NCBI GenBank assembly: GCA_021852325.1
Contig: JAJZNM010000111.1
Coordinates: 1-13,181, forward strand
DNA length: 13,181 nt
Source of the DNA: Pseudomonadota bacterium
GTDB lineage: Bacteria; Pseudomonadota; Gammaproteobacteria; JAKAQQ01
Direction of reading: 5' to 3'
This document shows positions 1-8,033 of the stretch, one piece after another (positions within the stretch are counted from its first letter, which is position 1; the number at the start of each line of letters is the position of its first letter). Below the pieces are notes generated by a model that was given only the letters and a program-made list of their open reading frames with translations, was not told the DNA's origin and did not search any database. The position numbers were made by a program, and so were the translations under genes.

Positions 1-1924
1 TGGCTGCGAGAACCATGGCCTCGGAGGTCCCGAAACGCATTTTGCGGGGCGCGAGGTTCGCGACCACGACCGTGAGCCGTCCGATGAGGTCTTCGGGAGC
101 GTAATGCGCCTGGATCCCGGCAAAGACGGTCAGGTCCCTGCTGCCGAGCGAGACCGTGAGCCGGATCAGTTTCTCGGAGCCTTCGACCCGCTCCGCCGTG
201 AGGATGCGAGCCACCCGGAGATCCAGGCGATTGAAGAGGTCGAGATCGATCGTTGCTTTGGTTTCGGTCACGGGAGTGTCCTCGGAAGGGGATGGGGGTG
301 GCGGGACGGATACGATCGTCCGGGGCGCAAGGCGGGTCAAAAGCGGCGCGTAGGGTGCGACCGGCCGGTCGAGCAGAGGGGTGTCGAGTGCGTCCCACCG
401 GCTGATGGGTGCCTCGAGCCAGGACTCGATCCTTTGGGTGAGTTCGGGGAGGATCGGCTTGAGATAGCCGGCGAGCAGGCGGAAGAGATTGAGGGTCTGG
501 GTCGCAATGGCACGGGCCTGCTCCGGATCGGTCCGCACGACGATCCAGGGTGCGCTATTCGCAAAATACTGGTTCGCACGGTCGGTGAGATCGAGGATCC
601 GGCGGAGTGCGGCCGCGTATTCGCGTGCTTCGTAGTCGGACACGATGGTCTTCCCCTCATCCAGGAAGCTCTTGTAGAGTGCCGGGGCAGGGAGGGTGGC
701 GGCAAGGCGCGGTGTGCCATCCCGTCCGAGGAACGGGGCTGATCGGGCTGCGAGATTGATGAACTTGCCGACCAGGTCGCTGTTATAGCGCTGGATGAGG
801 TCATCGAGACTGAGGTCAATGTCCTCGATCCCGGCCGAGAGCTTGAGGGCAAAGTAATACCTCAGGGCCTCGGGAGGCAGGTCTTCCGCGAACTCGCGGG
901 CGGTGAGAAAGGTGCCCCGGGACTTCGACATTTTCTGGCCGTCCACGGTGAGAAAACCGTGGACCCAGAGGCTGGTCGGGAGTCTCAGGCCTGATGCCGC
1001 AAGGAGTGCCGGCCAGAAGAGGGCGTGGAAATAGATGATGTCTTTCCCAATGAAGTGGTAGAGCTCGGTGGGAGAGTCCGGCTTGAGGTAGTGCTGGAAA
1101 TCAAGATCGGGTCGTCGTTCGGTCAGGCACTGGAAGCTGGCCAGGTAGCCGATCGGGGCATCCAGCCACACATAGAAATATTGATCCACTCGACCGGGAA
1201 TCGGGAAACCGAAATACGGCGCATCACGTGTGATGTCCCAGTCCTTGAGTCCCTGGTGGAGCCATTCATCGAGTTTGCGCCGGACGCCCCGGTCGATGAG
1301 GCCCTCGTGGACGAACGTCTCGAGGCGCGTCTTGAAATCCTCGAGTCTCACGAAAACGTGCTCGGTCTCGCGGGCTTCGGGGGAAAGTCCGGTCAGGCTG
1401 GAGCGCGGGTCGAGGAGGTCGGTGGGTTCGTAGCTCGCCCCGCAATGCTCACAACTGTCTCCATACTGGTCGGGCGTCCCGCAGCGTGGACAGGTGCCGC
1501 GGATGTAGCGGTCCGGCAGGAACAGGCGTGCCTTGGGATCGTACATCTGCCGGATCGTCCGGACCTTCAGGTGGCCACCTTGTTTGAGGGCGTGGTAGAA
1601 CGCCAGCACGAGATCGTGATTTTCGGGCGAATGGGTGGTATGGTAATGGTCGAGCGAAATGGCAAACCGGGCCAAATCCCCTGCATGTTCAGCCTGCATT
1701 CTCCCGATCAGGGTCTCGGGACCGATTCCCTCGGCCTGGGCCTTGAGCATGATCGGCGTTCCATGCGCGTCATCTGCGCAGACGAAGGATACCTGATGTC
1801 CTGCGAGGCGCAGGCTGCGGACCCAGATGTCGGCCTGGATGGATTCGAGGAGGTGCCCGAGGTGAAGGGGTCCGTTGGCGTACGGAAGCGCGGTGGTGAC
1901 GAGCAGTTCGCGCGGGCTGGACAC
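1..1924 (-). CDS. metG: Methionyl-tRNA synthetase, 3' end cut by window edge
   Basis: Cytoplasmic class I aminoacyl-tRNA synthetase that joins methionine to tRNA(Met) using ATP. From the GTG at 1924 the product begins [18 protein letters not shown], with the HIGH-type motif HLGH at residues 21-24, four zinc-knuckle cysteines at 145, 148, 158 and 161, and the KMSKS loop at 331-335. These positions agree with my memory of E. coli MetG numbering, which supports this start. The C-terminal part ([19 protein letters not shown] onward) is the tRNA-binding/dimerisation domain of the long MetG form. The 641 codons visible end at [15 protein letters not shown], so about 30 residues lie beyond the left edge. 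An in-frame TTG at 1963 would add 13 residues without family similarity. A TATCCT hexamer near 1966-1971 on the minus strand could be a -10 box but has no good -35. Transcribed away from the peroxiredoxin gene. Confidence 0.97.
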   Translation of the reverse strand, partial: MSSPRELLVTTALPYANGPLHLGHLLESIQADIWVRSLRLAGHQVSFVCADDAHGTPIMLKAQAEGIGPETLIGRMQAEHAGDLARFAISLDHYHTTHSPENHDLVLAFYHALKQGGHLKVRTIRQMYDPKARLFLPDRYIRGTCPRCGTPDQYGDSCEHCGASYEPTDLLDPRSSLTGLSPEARETEHVFVRLEDFKTRLETFVHEGLIDRGVRRKLDEWLHQGLKDWDITRDAPYFGFPIPGRVDQYFYVWLDAPIGYLASFQCLTERRPDLDFQHYLKPDSPTELYHFIGKDIIYFHALFWPALLAASGLRLPTSLWVHGFLTVDGQKMSKSRGTFLTAREFAEDLPPEALRYYFALKLSAGIEDIDLSLDDLIQRYNSDLVGKFINLAARSAPFLGRDGTPRLAATLPAPALYKSFLDEGKTIVSDYEAREYAAALRRILDLTDRANQYFANSAPWIVVRTDPEQARAIATQTLNLFRLLAGYLKPILPELTQRIESWLEAPISRWDALDTPLLDRPVAPYAPLLTRLAPRTIVSVPPPPSPSEDTPVTETKATIDLDLFNRLDLRVARILTAERVEGSEKLIRLTVSLGSRDLTVFAGIQAHYAPEDLIGRLTVVVANLAPRKMRFGTSEAMVLAA

Positions 1925-2023
1925 GAGGCGGGTCGGGGATCCGAGGGGAGGGTCTTTGCACAATAGGATACCGTGTTTGACGCCACGAGGGCTCGGAGGG
2001 GTTGTGGACGGGTCTTCTCTGTG

Positions 2024-2047
2024 GCTCCCGGAGTGCACTCCGGGAGC
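2024..2047. promoter_or_regulatory. Perfect 24-bp palindrome between metG and the peroxiredoxin gene
   Basis: Two 10-nt arms, GCTCCCGGAG and CTCCGGGAGC, flank a self-complementary TGCA, giving an uninterrupted 24-bp dyad. It lies 55 bp upstream of the peroxiredoxin GTG and about 100 bp upstream of the metG start, in the shared divergent spacer. As RNA it would form a 10-bp GC-rich stem with a 4-nt loop, but no T-run follows on either strand, so it is not a standard intrinsic terminator. An operator for a dimeric regulator, a 5' leader hairpin, or one copy of a dispersed extragenic palindrome all remain possible. The symmetry is seen directly; the role is inference. Confidence 0.6.
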
Positions 2048-2101
2048 TCGACCCGGTTGCCTGAAATCCGGATTCCCATCGGTGGGTTTGGAGAGTCGCC
2101 C

Positions 2102-2548
2102 GTGCTGAAAACCGGGGCGGCGGCTCCCGATTTTGAATGCCCGGACGAGACGGGAGCCTGCTTTCGGCTGAGCCGCGATGGCGGTCAACGTGGCACGATC
2201 CTCTGCTTCTACCCCGGTGATTTCACCCCGGTCTGCACGCGCGAAGTCTGTCGTCTCGATGCCTCGTACCGCGCGCTCGCGGACCGTGGCTACGTGCTTG
2301 TGGGGGTGAGTCCCGACCCCTCAGCCCGCCATGAACTTTTCAAGCAACGCTACGGTCTCTCACTGAAGCTCCTCTGTGACGGGGAGCGGCGGCTTTTTCG
2401 CCGCTATGGCTGTCTCGTTCCCGTCCTCAACTGGCCCTTGCGCGTGAGTTGGTTCGTGGATGCGGATCTCAGGATCCGGAAAAGGGTGCACGCGGAGTTC
2501 CGACTCAGGCGCCACGAGGTGCTTGTGGAAGACCTGCTCAGGGATTGA
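2102..2548 (+). CDS. PrxQ/Bcp-type thiol peroxiredoxin
   Basis: Predicted cytoplasmic thiol peroxidase of the AhpC/TSA family that reduces hydrogen peroxide and organic hydroperoxides with electrons from thioredoxin or a similar donor. The 148-residue product has the thioredoxin fold start [15 protein letters not shown] and the active-site motif PxxxTxxC as PGDFTPVC (P38, T42, C45). A second cysteine at C50, five residues on, is the spacing of atypical 2-Cys PrxQ/Bcp enzymes; R114 in RVSWFVD fits the conserved active-site arginine. Length matches Bcp (about 150). The GTG at 2102 was chosen because GGAGAG at 2090-2095 sits 6 bp upstream and the family fold starts just after it; the frame stays open back to 1973 but that part has no family similarity and runs through the 24-bp palindrome. 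Seven cysteines in all is high for the family. It lies upstream of, and separated by about 120 bp from, the RND pair. Confidence 0.88.
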   Translation: MLKTGAAAPDFECPDETGACFRLSRDGGQRGTILCFYPGDFTPVCTREVCRLDASYRALADRGYVLVGVSPDPSARHELFKQRYGLSLKLLCDGERRLFRRYGCLVPVLNWPLRVSWFVDADLRIRKRVHAEFRLRRHEVLVEDLLRD

Positions 2549-2594
2549 AACCCGACGATGCCGGGTGCCAGACAGGGGTTTGACGACCGGGATA

Positions 2595-2623
2595 ACTGAT
2601 ATACTGATATAGTACTGTATAAT
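2595..2623 (+). promoter_or_regulatory. Candidate promoter of the RND operon, with tandem 8-bp repeat
   Basis: This is the most AT-rich spot in the window. ACTGATAT occurs twice head to tail (2595-2602 and 2603-2610), followed by a consensus -10 hexamer TATAAT at 2618-2623, about 48 bp before the adaptor ATG. Two further -10-like hexamers, TATACT (2600-2605) and TATAGT (2608-2613), overlap the repeats. No good -35 stands 16-18 bp before TATAAT; a TTGACG at 2580-2585 is 14, 22 or 32 bp from the three hexamers. The poor -35 would suit a promoter needing an activator, and the repeats could be its site. Hexamers and repeat are seen; use is inferred. Confidence 0.5.
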
Positions 2624-2670
2624 TAGACCTCGAGATCCATCGCCCTGACATCGTTCGAACGGTAGCCACT

Positions 2671-3825
2671 ATGAAACTGAAGCGCATTCCCCTGATCGTG
2701 CTCTCTGTGATCGTGCTCCTCTTCGGAGCCTTGTGGGGTTTCAATCTCTATCGGAATCAGGCAATTGCATCGTTTTACCGGCATTTCATCCCGCCCCCGG
2801 TCACCGTCGCAACGAGCCCAGTCCGGCGCTTCCTCTGGCGGCATGCTCTCCGCGCGGTCGGAAACCTCGAAGCGGTCGAGACCGTGACCCTGTCGCCAGA
2901 ACTGGCCGGGAAGGTCACCGGGATTTTTTTTCATTCCGGTGAGTTTGTCCGGCAGGGAACGCGTCTTGTCCAACTCGACGATGCGGAAGAAGTGGCCACG
3001 CTCCGCTCGCTCGAGGCCACCTCGACCCTCGACCGAATCCAGCTCGAGCGCCAGAAGGAACTCCTCGGGCAGAATCTCACCTCGCGCTCGGACTATGATC
3101 TCGCCCTCGCGGCCTACCGCACGGCGCGCGCCCAAGCCCAATCCGAGGCGGCGGTTGTGGCCAAGATGGCGATCCTGGCGCCTTTCAGCGGGTTTCTCGG
3201 TATCCGTCTTGTGGACCTCGGCCAGTACCTCACGGCCGGCACCGCCGTGGTCTCACTCACGAGGCTCGACCCGCTCTATGTCTCGTTCCGCCTGCCGGAA
3301 GAGAATTTCCCGGACCTGCATGTCGGACAAAGGATCGTGGTCCAAGTCCCCGCCTACCCCGGGCGCCGGTTCCATGGCCGGCTCAAGGCGCTCGCACCGA
3401 CCGTCAACCCGACGACCCGCCTGGTCCATGCCCTGGCTGTCGTGTCGAATCGTGCAGGCCTTCTCAGGCCCGGAATGTTTGGACGCGTCAAGGTATTGAG
3501 TCGCAGACGCAGCCCGGTGCTCGCGATTCCGCGGATTGCCCTGAGCTACAGCCTCTATGGGGACACGGTCTGGGTGGTTTCCCCCCCCAAGGCCCAGGCC
3601 GTATCGGATCCCGCAAAGCCCGGGGCCGGAGACAGTCCCTTGGTGAAGGAGGTTTTTGTGACACCGGGCAGGAGTCGCGGACCCTGGGTCGCCATCCGCT
3701 CGGGCCTCAAACCCGGCATGGTCGTCGTGACCCAAGGGCAGGTCAAGCTTCATGAGGGCGCGACGATCCGGGTCAACAACCGTATTCCGCTCATGACCTC
3801 CAAAACCGGTCGCCCATCGCCATGA
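2671..3825 (+). CDS. RND efflux periplasmic adaptor (membrane fusion protein)
   Basis: Adaptor that links an inner-membrane RND pump to a TolC-type outer-membrane channel. The 384-residue product starts with a membrane anchor (about residues 5-24, no lipobox cysteine seen), then the first half of the lipoyl-like domain (LSPELAGKVTGIFFHSGEFV, about 74-93), a short coiled-coil hairpin (about 104-165), the second lipoyl half (ILAPFSGFLGIRLVDLGQYL, 168-187), a beta-barrel ending at LRPGMFGRVKVL (265-276), and a membrane-proximal domain to the end. Order and length fit the HlyD/AcrA family, and the short single-heptad-block hairpin resembles MexH-type adaptors. The ATG at 2671 has only a weak ribosome-binding site. 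The stop overlaps the pump start as ATGA, so the two are translationally coupled. Two 8-nt homopolymers (T8 at 2924-2931, C8 at 3581-3588) lie in the coding region. Confidence 0.93.
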   Translation: MKLKRIPLIVLSVIVLLFGALWGFNLYRNQAIASFYRHFIPPPVTVATSPVRRFLWRHALRAVGNLEAVETVTLSPELAGKVTGIFFHSGEFVRQGTRLVQLDDAEEVATLRSLEATSTLDRIQLERQKELLGQNLTSRSDYDLALAAYRTARAQAQSEAAVVAKMAILAPFSGFLGIRLVDLGQYLTAGTAVVSLTRLDPLYVSFRLPEENFPDLHVGQRIVVQVPAYPGRRFHGRLKALAPTVNPTTRLVHALAVVSNRAGLLRPGMFGRVKVLSRRRSPVLAIPRIALSYSLYGDTVWVVSPPKAQAVSDPAKPGAGDSPLVKEVFVTPGRSRGPWVAIRSGLKPGMVVVTQGQVKLHEGATIRVNNRIPLMTSKTGRPSP

Positions 3826-6800
3826 AATGGACCGACTATTTCATTGAACGGCCGGTTTTGGCCTCCGTCCTGGCGCTTCTGGTTTTTTTCCTGGGTTTCC
3901 GGTCGATTTTCGAAATCGGCCTGCGCCAGTACCCGAAGACCAAGACCACGGTCGTGAACGTGACCACGGCCTATCCGGGTGCGAGTGCCCAGCTCATGCA
4001 GGGATTCGTCACGACCCCGCTCGAACGGGCCATCGCGGCGACCCAGGGGATTGCCTATCTCACCTCATCGAGCAGCCAGGGATCGAGTTCCATCAACGCA
4101 CACATGCATCTCAACTACAGCGCCGACAAGGCGCTGACCGAGATCACCGCGGCCGTGAACCAGGTCCGCAACGTCCTGCCGGTCGCGAGCCAGTCTCCGG
4201 TCATCCAGGTTTCGACCGGTGAACGGACCTCGCTCATGTATCTCAGTTTTTACAGTCACGAGATGACCCAGCCCGCGATCGCGGATTACCTCACCCGGGT
4301 CGTTGATCCCCAGCTCGAGTCGGTCAATGGAGTGGCCTCGGCGTCGATTCTCGGATCCCCTTTCGCGATGCGGATCTGGCTCAATCCCGACCGGCTCATG
4401 GCCTACCACCTGACCCCGGCACAGGTGGTCGCGGCGATCGCATCGAACAACTTCATCGCGGCTGTTGGCCGCACCAAGTCCCGTGACATCGCGATCAACG
4501 TGAATGCCGCAACCGGCCTCCACTCCGTCCGGCAATTCAAGCGTCTCGTGGTGTTTCAATCCGGACACGCCCTGGTCCGCCTGGGCCAACTCGGCCGTGT
4601 CGAGCTCGGTGCCGAGAATGACAATGGGCAGTTCATTTTCGATGGCCGCGAGGCTGTCGCCATCGCGATCAACACGGCACCCAATGCGAATCCCCTGTCT
4701 GTCGCAACCGCGATCCGCAAACTGCTCCCCTCGATCCGCGCAGAACTTCCGCCCTCGATGCACGTGGCCATGGCTTTTGACGCGAGTCAGTTCATCAGGA
4801 GTGCGATCCACGATGTCATCATGACCATCCTCGAGACGGCCCTGATCGTGATCGCTGTCATTTTCCTCTTTCTCGGTTCGATGCGCGCAGTCCTGATCCC
4901 GGTGGTCACGATCCCGCTCTCCCTGATCGGCGTCGTGTTTCTGATGTGGGTGCTCGGTTACACGCTGAACCTGCTCACGCTCCTCGCACTCGTGCTCGCG
5001 ATCGGACTGGTTGTTGATGATGCCATCGTGGTTGTCGAGAACATCCATCGGCATATCGAGGAAGGCCATTCCCCGCTCCAGGCGGCGCTGATCGGCGGGC
5101 GGGAGATCGGTGCGCCGGTGATCGGCATGACCCTGACGCTAGCCGCGGTCTATGCCCCCATCGGTTTTCTCACCGGCATCACGGGAAGCCTGTTCCGGGA
5201 GTTCGCCTTCACGCTCGCCGGCGCGGTCCTCATTTCCGGCTTTCTGGCGCTCACGCTCTCGCCCATGATGTGCTCGAAGCTGCTCCGGCGCTCCGATGCA
5301 GAATCCCCCCTCGCCCGGACGCTCGACCGGCTGTTTGACCGGGTCCACACCCTCTACGGCCGGGTACTCCACGGGGCACTCGAGGTGCGCTGGGTGGCGG
5401 GCGTCGTCGGGCTCATCGTCCTTGCCAGCATCTGGATGCTCTATCAGGGAGCGCACCATGAGCTCGCACCGACAGAAGATCAAGGCATCGTGTTTGTGCA
5501 GGCGAGTGGCAGCCAGACCGCGACGCTCGGCTACCTCGAAGCGTATATCAAGGCACTGAAAGGCATTTTCAACAAGATCCCGGGCGTCGAGCACTATTTC
5601 ATGGGCGCCGGGTTTGGCGGCGGGAACTCGCTTTTTGCGGGAGTGACGCTCGCACCGAGAAGCCGCCGCAGCCTCAGCGCTCAAATGATCCAGCCGAAAA
5701 TCCAGCAGGCGGTTTCGGATCTCCCGGGCCTCAACGGGTTTGCCCTGCTGCCGCCCGCGCTTCCTGGAACCGGTGGCGGGACGCCGGTCGAGCTCGAGAT
5801 TACGACCACCCAGAGTTATCCGGCACTTTACCGGGCGGCCGACCGCCTGAAGGAGGCGGCGATCAAAAGCGGGCTTTTCGCCTACGCGGATACGAGCCTC
5901 AAGTTCGATGATCCGCAATATGAGATCCGGGTCAACCGGGCACTCGCGGCCGAGATGGGGATCACCATGAGCGAGGTGGGATCAGCCCTAGCCAATCTCA
6001 TGAGTGGCGGTTACATCGACCATTTCAGCCTCGAGGGCGAAAGCTACCGGGTCATCCCGCAGGTGGTTCAGAAGGACCGCTTCCACATCTCGCAGCTCGC
6101 ACACTACGAGGTGGCGGCGGGCAACGGGACCCTGGTCCCCCTGGGCAACTTCGTGAAGCTGACGCCCCAGGTTGAACCCAATGCCCTCGACCGGTTTGAC
6201 CAGATGAACTCGACCGAGCTCGATGGCGTACCCATGCCGGGTGTTTCCCTCGGGCAGGCCCTCGGATTCCTCAAGACGGCCGCCCACAGGATCCTGCCCA
6301 AGGGATATGGTCTCCACTATGCCGGGTTGTCCCGACAATATGAAAAACAGGGCAGCGCGCTGATGGTGACCTTTTTCTTCGCCCTCGTGGTCATTTTCCT
6401 GGTGCTGGCCGGCCTGTTCGAGAGTTTCCGTGATCCCCTGATCGTCCTCGTGAGTGTCCCGATGTCGATCTCGGGCGCACTCCTCTTCCTCAACCTGGGA
6501 TTCGCCTCGGTCAACATCTACACGCAGATCGGGCTGATTACCCTGATCGGGCTCATCAGCAAGCACGGCATCCTGATGACCCAGTTCGCCAATGAACTCC
6601 AGCGCACCGAGGGGTTGAGCCGGCGGGAGGCCATTGAGCGGGCAGCGACGACCCGCCTGAGACCGATCCTGATGACGACCGCTGCCATGGTGATCGGCGT
6701 CCTGCCCCTCATCTTTGCGGCCGGTGCCGGTGCGGCCAGCCGCTACGATATCGGGCTGGTTCTGGCCACGGGTTTGGTCATCGGCACGGCTTTCACGCTC

Positions 6801-6893
6801 TTCATGGTGCCAACGGTCTATACTTGGCTGGCACACGATCTGTCGCGGGAGACGGCGAGGAGCGTAGCCGTGCCCGAACCGGCCTCAAGCTGA
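3822..6893 (+). CDS. RND multidrug efflux pump, HAE1 family, inner-membrane subunit
   Basis: Proton-driven trimeric exporter expected to move drugs, dyes or other amphipathic compounds from the periplasm or outer leaflet through an adaptor and outer-membrane channel. The 1023 residues match the family length. Visible landmarks are TM1 (FIERPVLASVLALLVFFLGF), the first porter region (YPGASAQLMQGFVTTPLE), the TM4 proton-relay aspartates D399 and D400 in GLVVDDAIVVVENIH, and the TM10 lysine K914 in GLISKHGILMTQFANE; these are the counterparts of AcrB D407, D408 and K940. All relay residues are present, so it should be active. The wording QYP...YPGASA.LMQGFVT resembles the MexI branch from memory; substrate cannot be read from sequence. 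ATG at 3822 overlaps the adaptor stop. No outer-membrane channel gene follows; the next gene is mrp 41 bp on. Confidence 0.95.
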   Translation: MKWTDYFIERPVLASVLALLVFFLGFRSIFEIGLRQYPKTKTTVVNVTTAYPGASAQLMQGFVTTPLERAIAATQGIAYLTSSSSQGSSSINAHMHLNYSADKALTEITAAVNQVRNVLPVASQSPVIQVSTGERTSLMYLSFYSHEMTQPAIADYLTRVVDPQLESVNGVASASILGSPFAMRIWLNPDRLMAYHLTPAQVVAAIASNNFIAAVGRTKSRDIAINVNAATGLHSVRQFKRLVVFQSGHALVRLGQLGRVELGAENDNGQFIFDGREAVAIAINTAPNANPLSVATAIRKLLPSIRAELPPSMHVAMAFDASQFIRSAIHDVIMTILETALIVIAVIFLFLGSMRAVLIPVVTIPLSLIGVVFLMWVLGYTLNLLTLLALVLAIGLVVDDAIVVVENIHRHIEEGHSPLQAALIGGREIGAPVIGMTLTLAAVYAPIGFLTGITGSLFREFAFTLAGAVLISGFLALTLSPMMCSKLLRRSDAESPLARTLDRLFDRVHTLYGRVLHGALEVRWVAGVVGLIVLASIWMLYQGAHHELAPTEDQGIVFVQASGSQTATLGYLEAYIKALKGIFNKIPGVEHYFMGAGFGGGNSLFAGVTLAPRSRRSLSAQMIQPKIQQAVSDLPGLNGFALLPPALPGTGGGTPVELEITTTQSYPALYRAADRLKEAAIKSGLFAYADTSLKFDDPQYEIRVNRALAAEMGITMSEVGSALANLMSGGYIDHFSLEGESYRVIPQVVQKDRFHISQLAHYEVAAGNGTLVPLGNFVKLTPQVEPNALDRFDQMNSTELDGVPMPGVSLGQALGFLKTAAHRILPKGYGLHYAGLSRQYEKQGSALMVTFFFALVVIFLVLAGLFESFRDPLIVLVSVPMSISGALLFLNLGFASVNIYTQIGLITLIGLISKHGILMTQFANELQRTEGLSRREAIERAATTRLRPILMTTAAMVIGVLPLIFAAGAGAASRYDIGLVLATGLVIGTAFTLFMVPTVYTWLAHDLSRETARSVAVPEPASS

Positions 6894-6927
6894 AATGGGG
6901 TCGACGACTCCGGCAGACCGGATCATT

Positions 6928-6940
6928 GGGGGGGATGATG
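6928..6940 (+). promoter_or_regulatory. G7 tract abutting tandem ATG ATG start of mrp
   Basis: Seven G (6928-6934) directly precede two consecutive in-frame ATG codons at 6935 and 6938. The tract is the only purine-rich stretch near the start, but it touches the first ATG, which leaves no normal spacing; the second ATG gains only 3 nt. It decides between the two starts (the second is slightly favoured by spacing) and could make initiation weak or sensitive to tract length. Confidence 0.4.
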
Positions 6941-8032
6941 CGGGATCAACCACTGAATCCAGAAGTCCTCTCGGCTTTGGCCGAGTCCCTCCCGAGTCCC
7001 GTCCTGGCGGAACCGATGGCCCATACCGCCCGTCTCGAATGGTCCGGCCGCCACGATGGAACCGATGCGTTCAGGCTCACGCTCGGCTATCCGGTACGGG
7101 GAGCCGAATCCCTCTATGCCGGACCGGTTTCCCGGGCGCTCGAGGCGGCCATCGGCCGACCGGTCACGGTCACGGTCGGTTTCGAGATTCAGGGCTTCCC
7201 CGAGAGCCGGAATCAGCCCATCCCGCCAGGTGTCCGGAACCTCGTTGCCGTGGCCTCTGCCAAGGGCGGCGTCGGCAAATCGACGGTTGCAGCCAACCTC
7301 GCGTTGGGCCTTCGGGCATTGGGCGCCCGGGTCGGCCTGCTCGACGCCGACATCTACGGCCCGAGTCAGCCTGCCATGTTCGGCGTCGCTCCCGGTGAAC
7401 GTCCCGAAACGGATGGCCAGAAAATCGAACCCTTGAACCGGCATGGGATCGCGCTCATGAGCATCGGTTTTTTGGTCGATGTCAACCAGGCCATGATCTG
7501 GCGGGGACCGATGGTCACCCAGGCGCTGCAGCAACTCCTCTATCAGACGCGGTGGCCCGAACTCGACTACCTCGTGATCGACCTGCCGCCCGGGACGGGT
7601 GACATCCAGCTCACCCTGGCCCAGCGGGTCCCCCTGAGTGGTGCTGTCGTGGTGACCACGCCACAGGACATCGCGGTCCTGGATGCGCGGCGCGGGATCC
7701 GGCTCTTCGAGAAAGTCGAGGTTCCCATCCTCGGCATCGTGGAGAACATGTCGCAATACCATTGTCCCGAGTGTGGTCATGTGGCCCGGATCTTCGGGCA
7801 CGGAGGGGGTGAGGCCCTGGCCCGGGAATGCGGTGTTCGCTGGCTCGGAGAACTGCCACTCGTCCCGGGCCTTTGCGAGCAAATGGACCGGGGAGCACCC
7901 CCTGTGGCCACGGATCCCGCATCCGCACTGGCGCAGGCATTCGTGATGCTCGCACACCGCACGGGGGCGAGCCTCGCTTCAGTTTTGCACACACGGGCAC
8001 CACCCCCCGAGATCATTATTGAGGGCAACTGA
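6935..8032 (+). CDS. apbC: Mrp/ApbC/NBP35-family Fe-S cluster carrier ATPase
   Basis: Cytoplasmic P-loop ATPase that binds and hands on [4Fe-4S] clusters to target enzymes. From the ATG at 6935 the product has 365 residues: an N-terminal MIP18/DUF59-like part (about 8-90) that is degenerate and lacks the usual cysteine, as in E. coli Mrp; the deviant Walker A KGGVGKST (110-117); [10 protein letters not shown] (135-144); DLPPGTGD (216-223); and the cluster-bridging CPEC (C277, C280) near [11 protein letters not shown]. The frame is open back to 6824 inside the pump gene, but that extension (rich in R/G/E) has no family similarity, so the ATG pair beside the G7 tract is preferred. The stop is 1 bp from the dcd ATG, so the two are probably cotranscribed, with a possible contribution from the pump operon 41 bp upstream. 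In E. coli mrp is divergent from metG; here that pairing is split by the peroxiredoxin and pump genes. Confidence 0.95.
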   Translation: MMRDQPLNPEVLSALAESLPSPVLAEPMAHTARLEWSGRHDGTDAFRLTLGYPVRGAESLYAGPVSRALEAAIGRPVTVTVGFEIQGFPESRNQPIPPGVRNLVAVASAKGGVGKSTVAANLALGLRALGARVGLLDADIYGPSQPAMFGVAPGERPETDGQKIEPLNRHGIALMSIGFLVDVNQAMIWRGPMVTQALQQLLYQTRWPELDYLVIDLPPGTGDIQLTLAQRVPLSGAVVVTTPQDIAVLDARRGIRLFEKVEVPILGIVENMSQYHCPECGHVARIFGHGGGEALARECGVRWLGELPLVPGLCEQMDRGAPPVATDPASALAQAFVMLAHRTGASLASVLHTRAPPPEIIIEGN

Positions 8033-8033
8033 G

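Noticed and set aside
1025..1966. Long open frame on the plus strand opposite metG
   Set aside because: It is the mirror of metG codons in GC-rich sequence, with no domain pattern, while the minus strand reads a full MetG with zinc and KMSKS motifs.
1973..2101. N-terminal extension of the peroxiredoxin
   Set aside because: The added 43 residues read through the palindrome and lack family similarity; the GTG at 2102 has a good GGAGAG site and gives normal PrxQ length.
2549..2575. Possible terminator after the peroxiredoxin gene
   Set aside because: Only a 4-bp CCCG/CGGG pairing with no T-run; too weak to call.
4065..5069. 334-codon minus-strand open frame inside the RND pump gene
   Set aside because: Low-complexity, D/H/R/E-rich product typical of an antisense shadow; the plus strand encodes the complete pump across it.
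6824..6934. N-terminal extension of Mrp into the pump gene
   Set aside because: The extension overlaps pump codons, is arginine/glycine-rich and has no counterpart in Mrp proteins.
6923..7957. 344-codon minus-strand open frame opposite mrp
   Set aside because: Antisense shadow with no recognisable motif; the plus strand carries Walker A and CPEC motifs.
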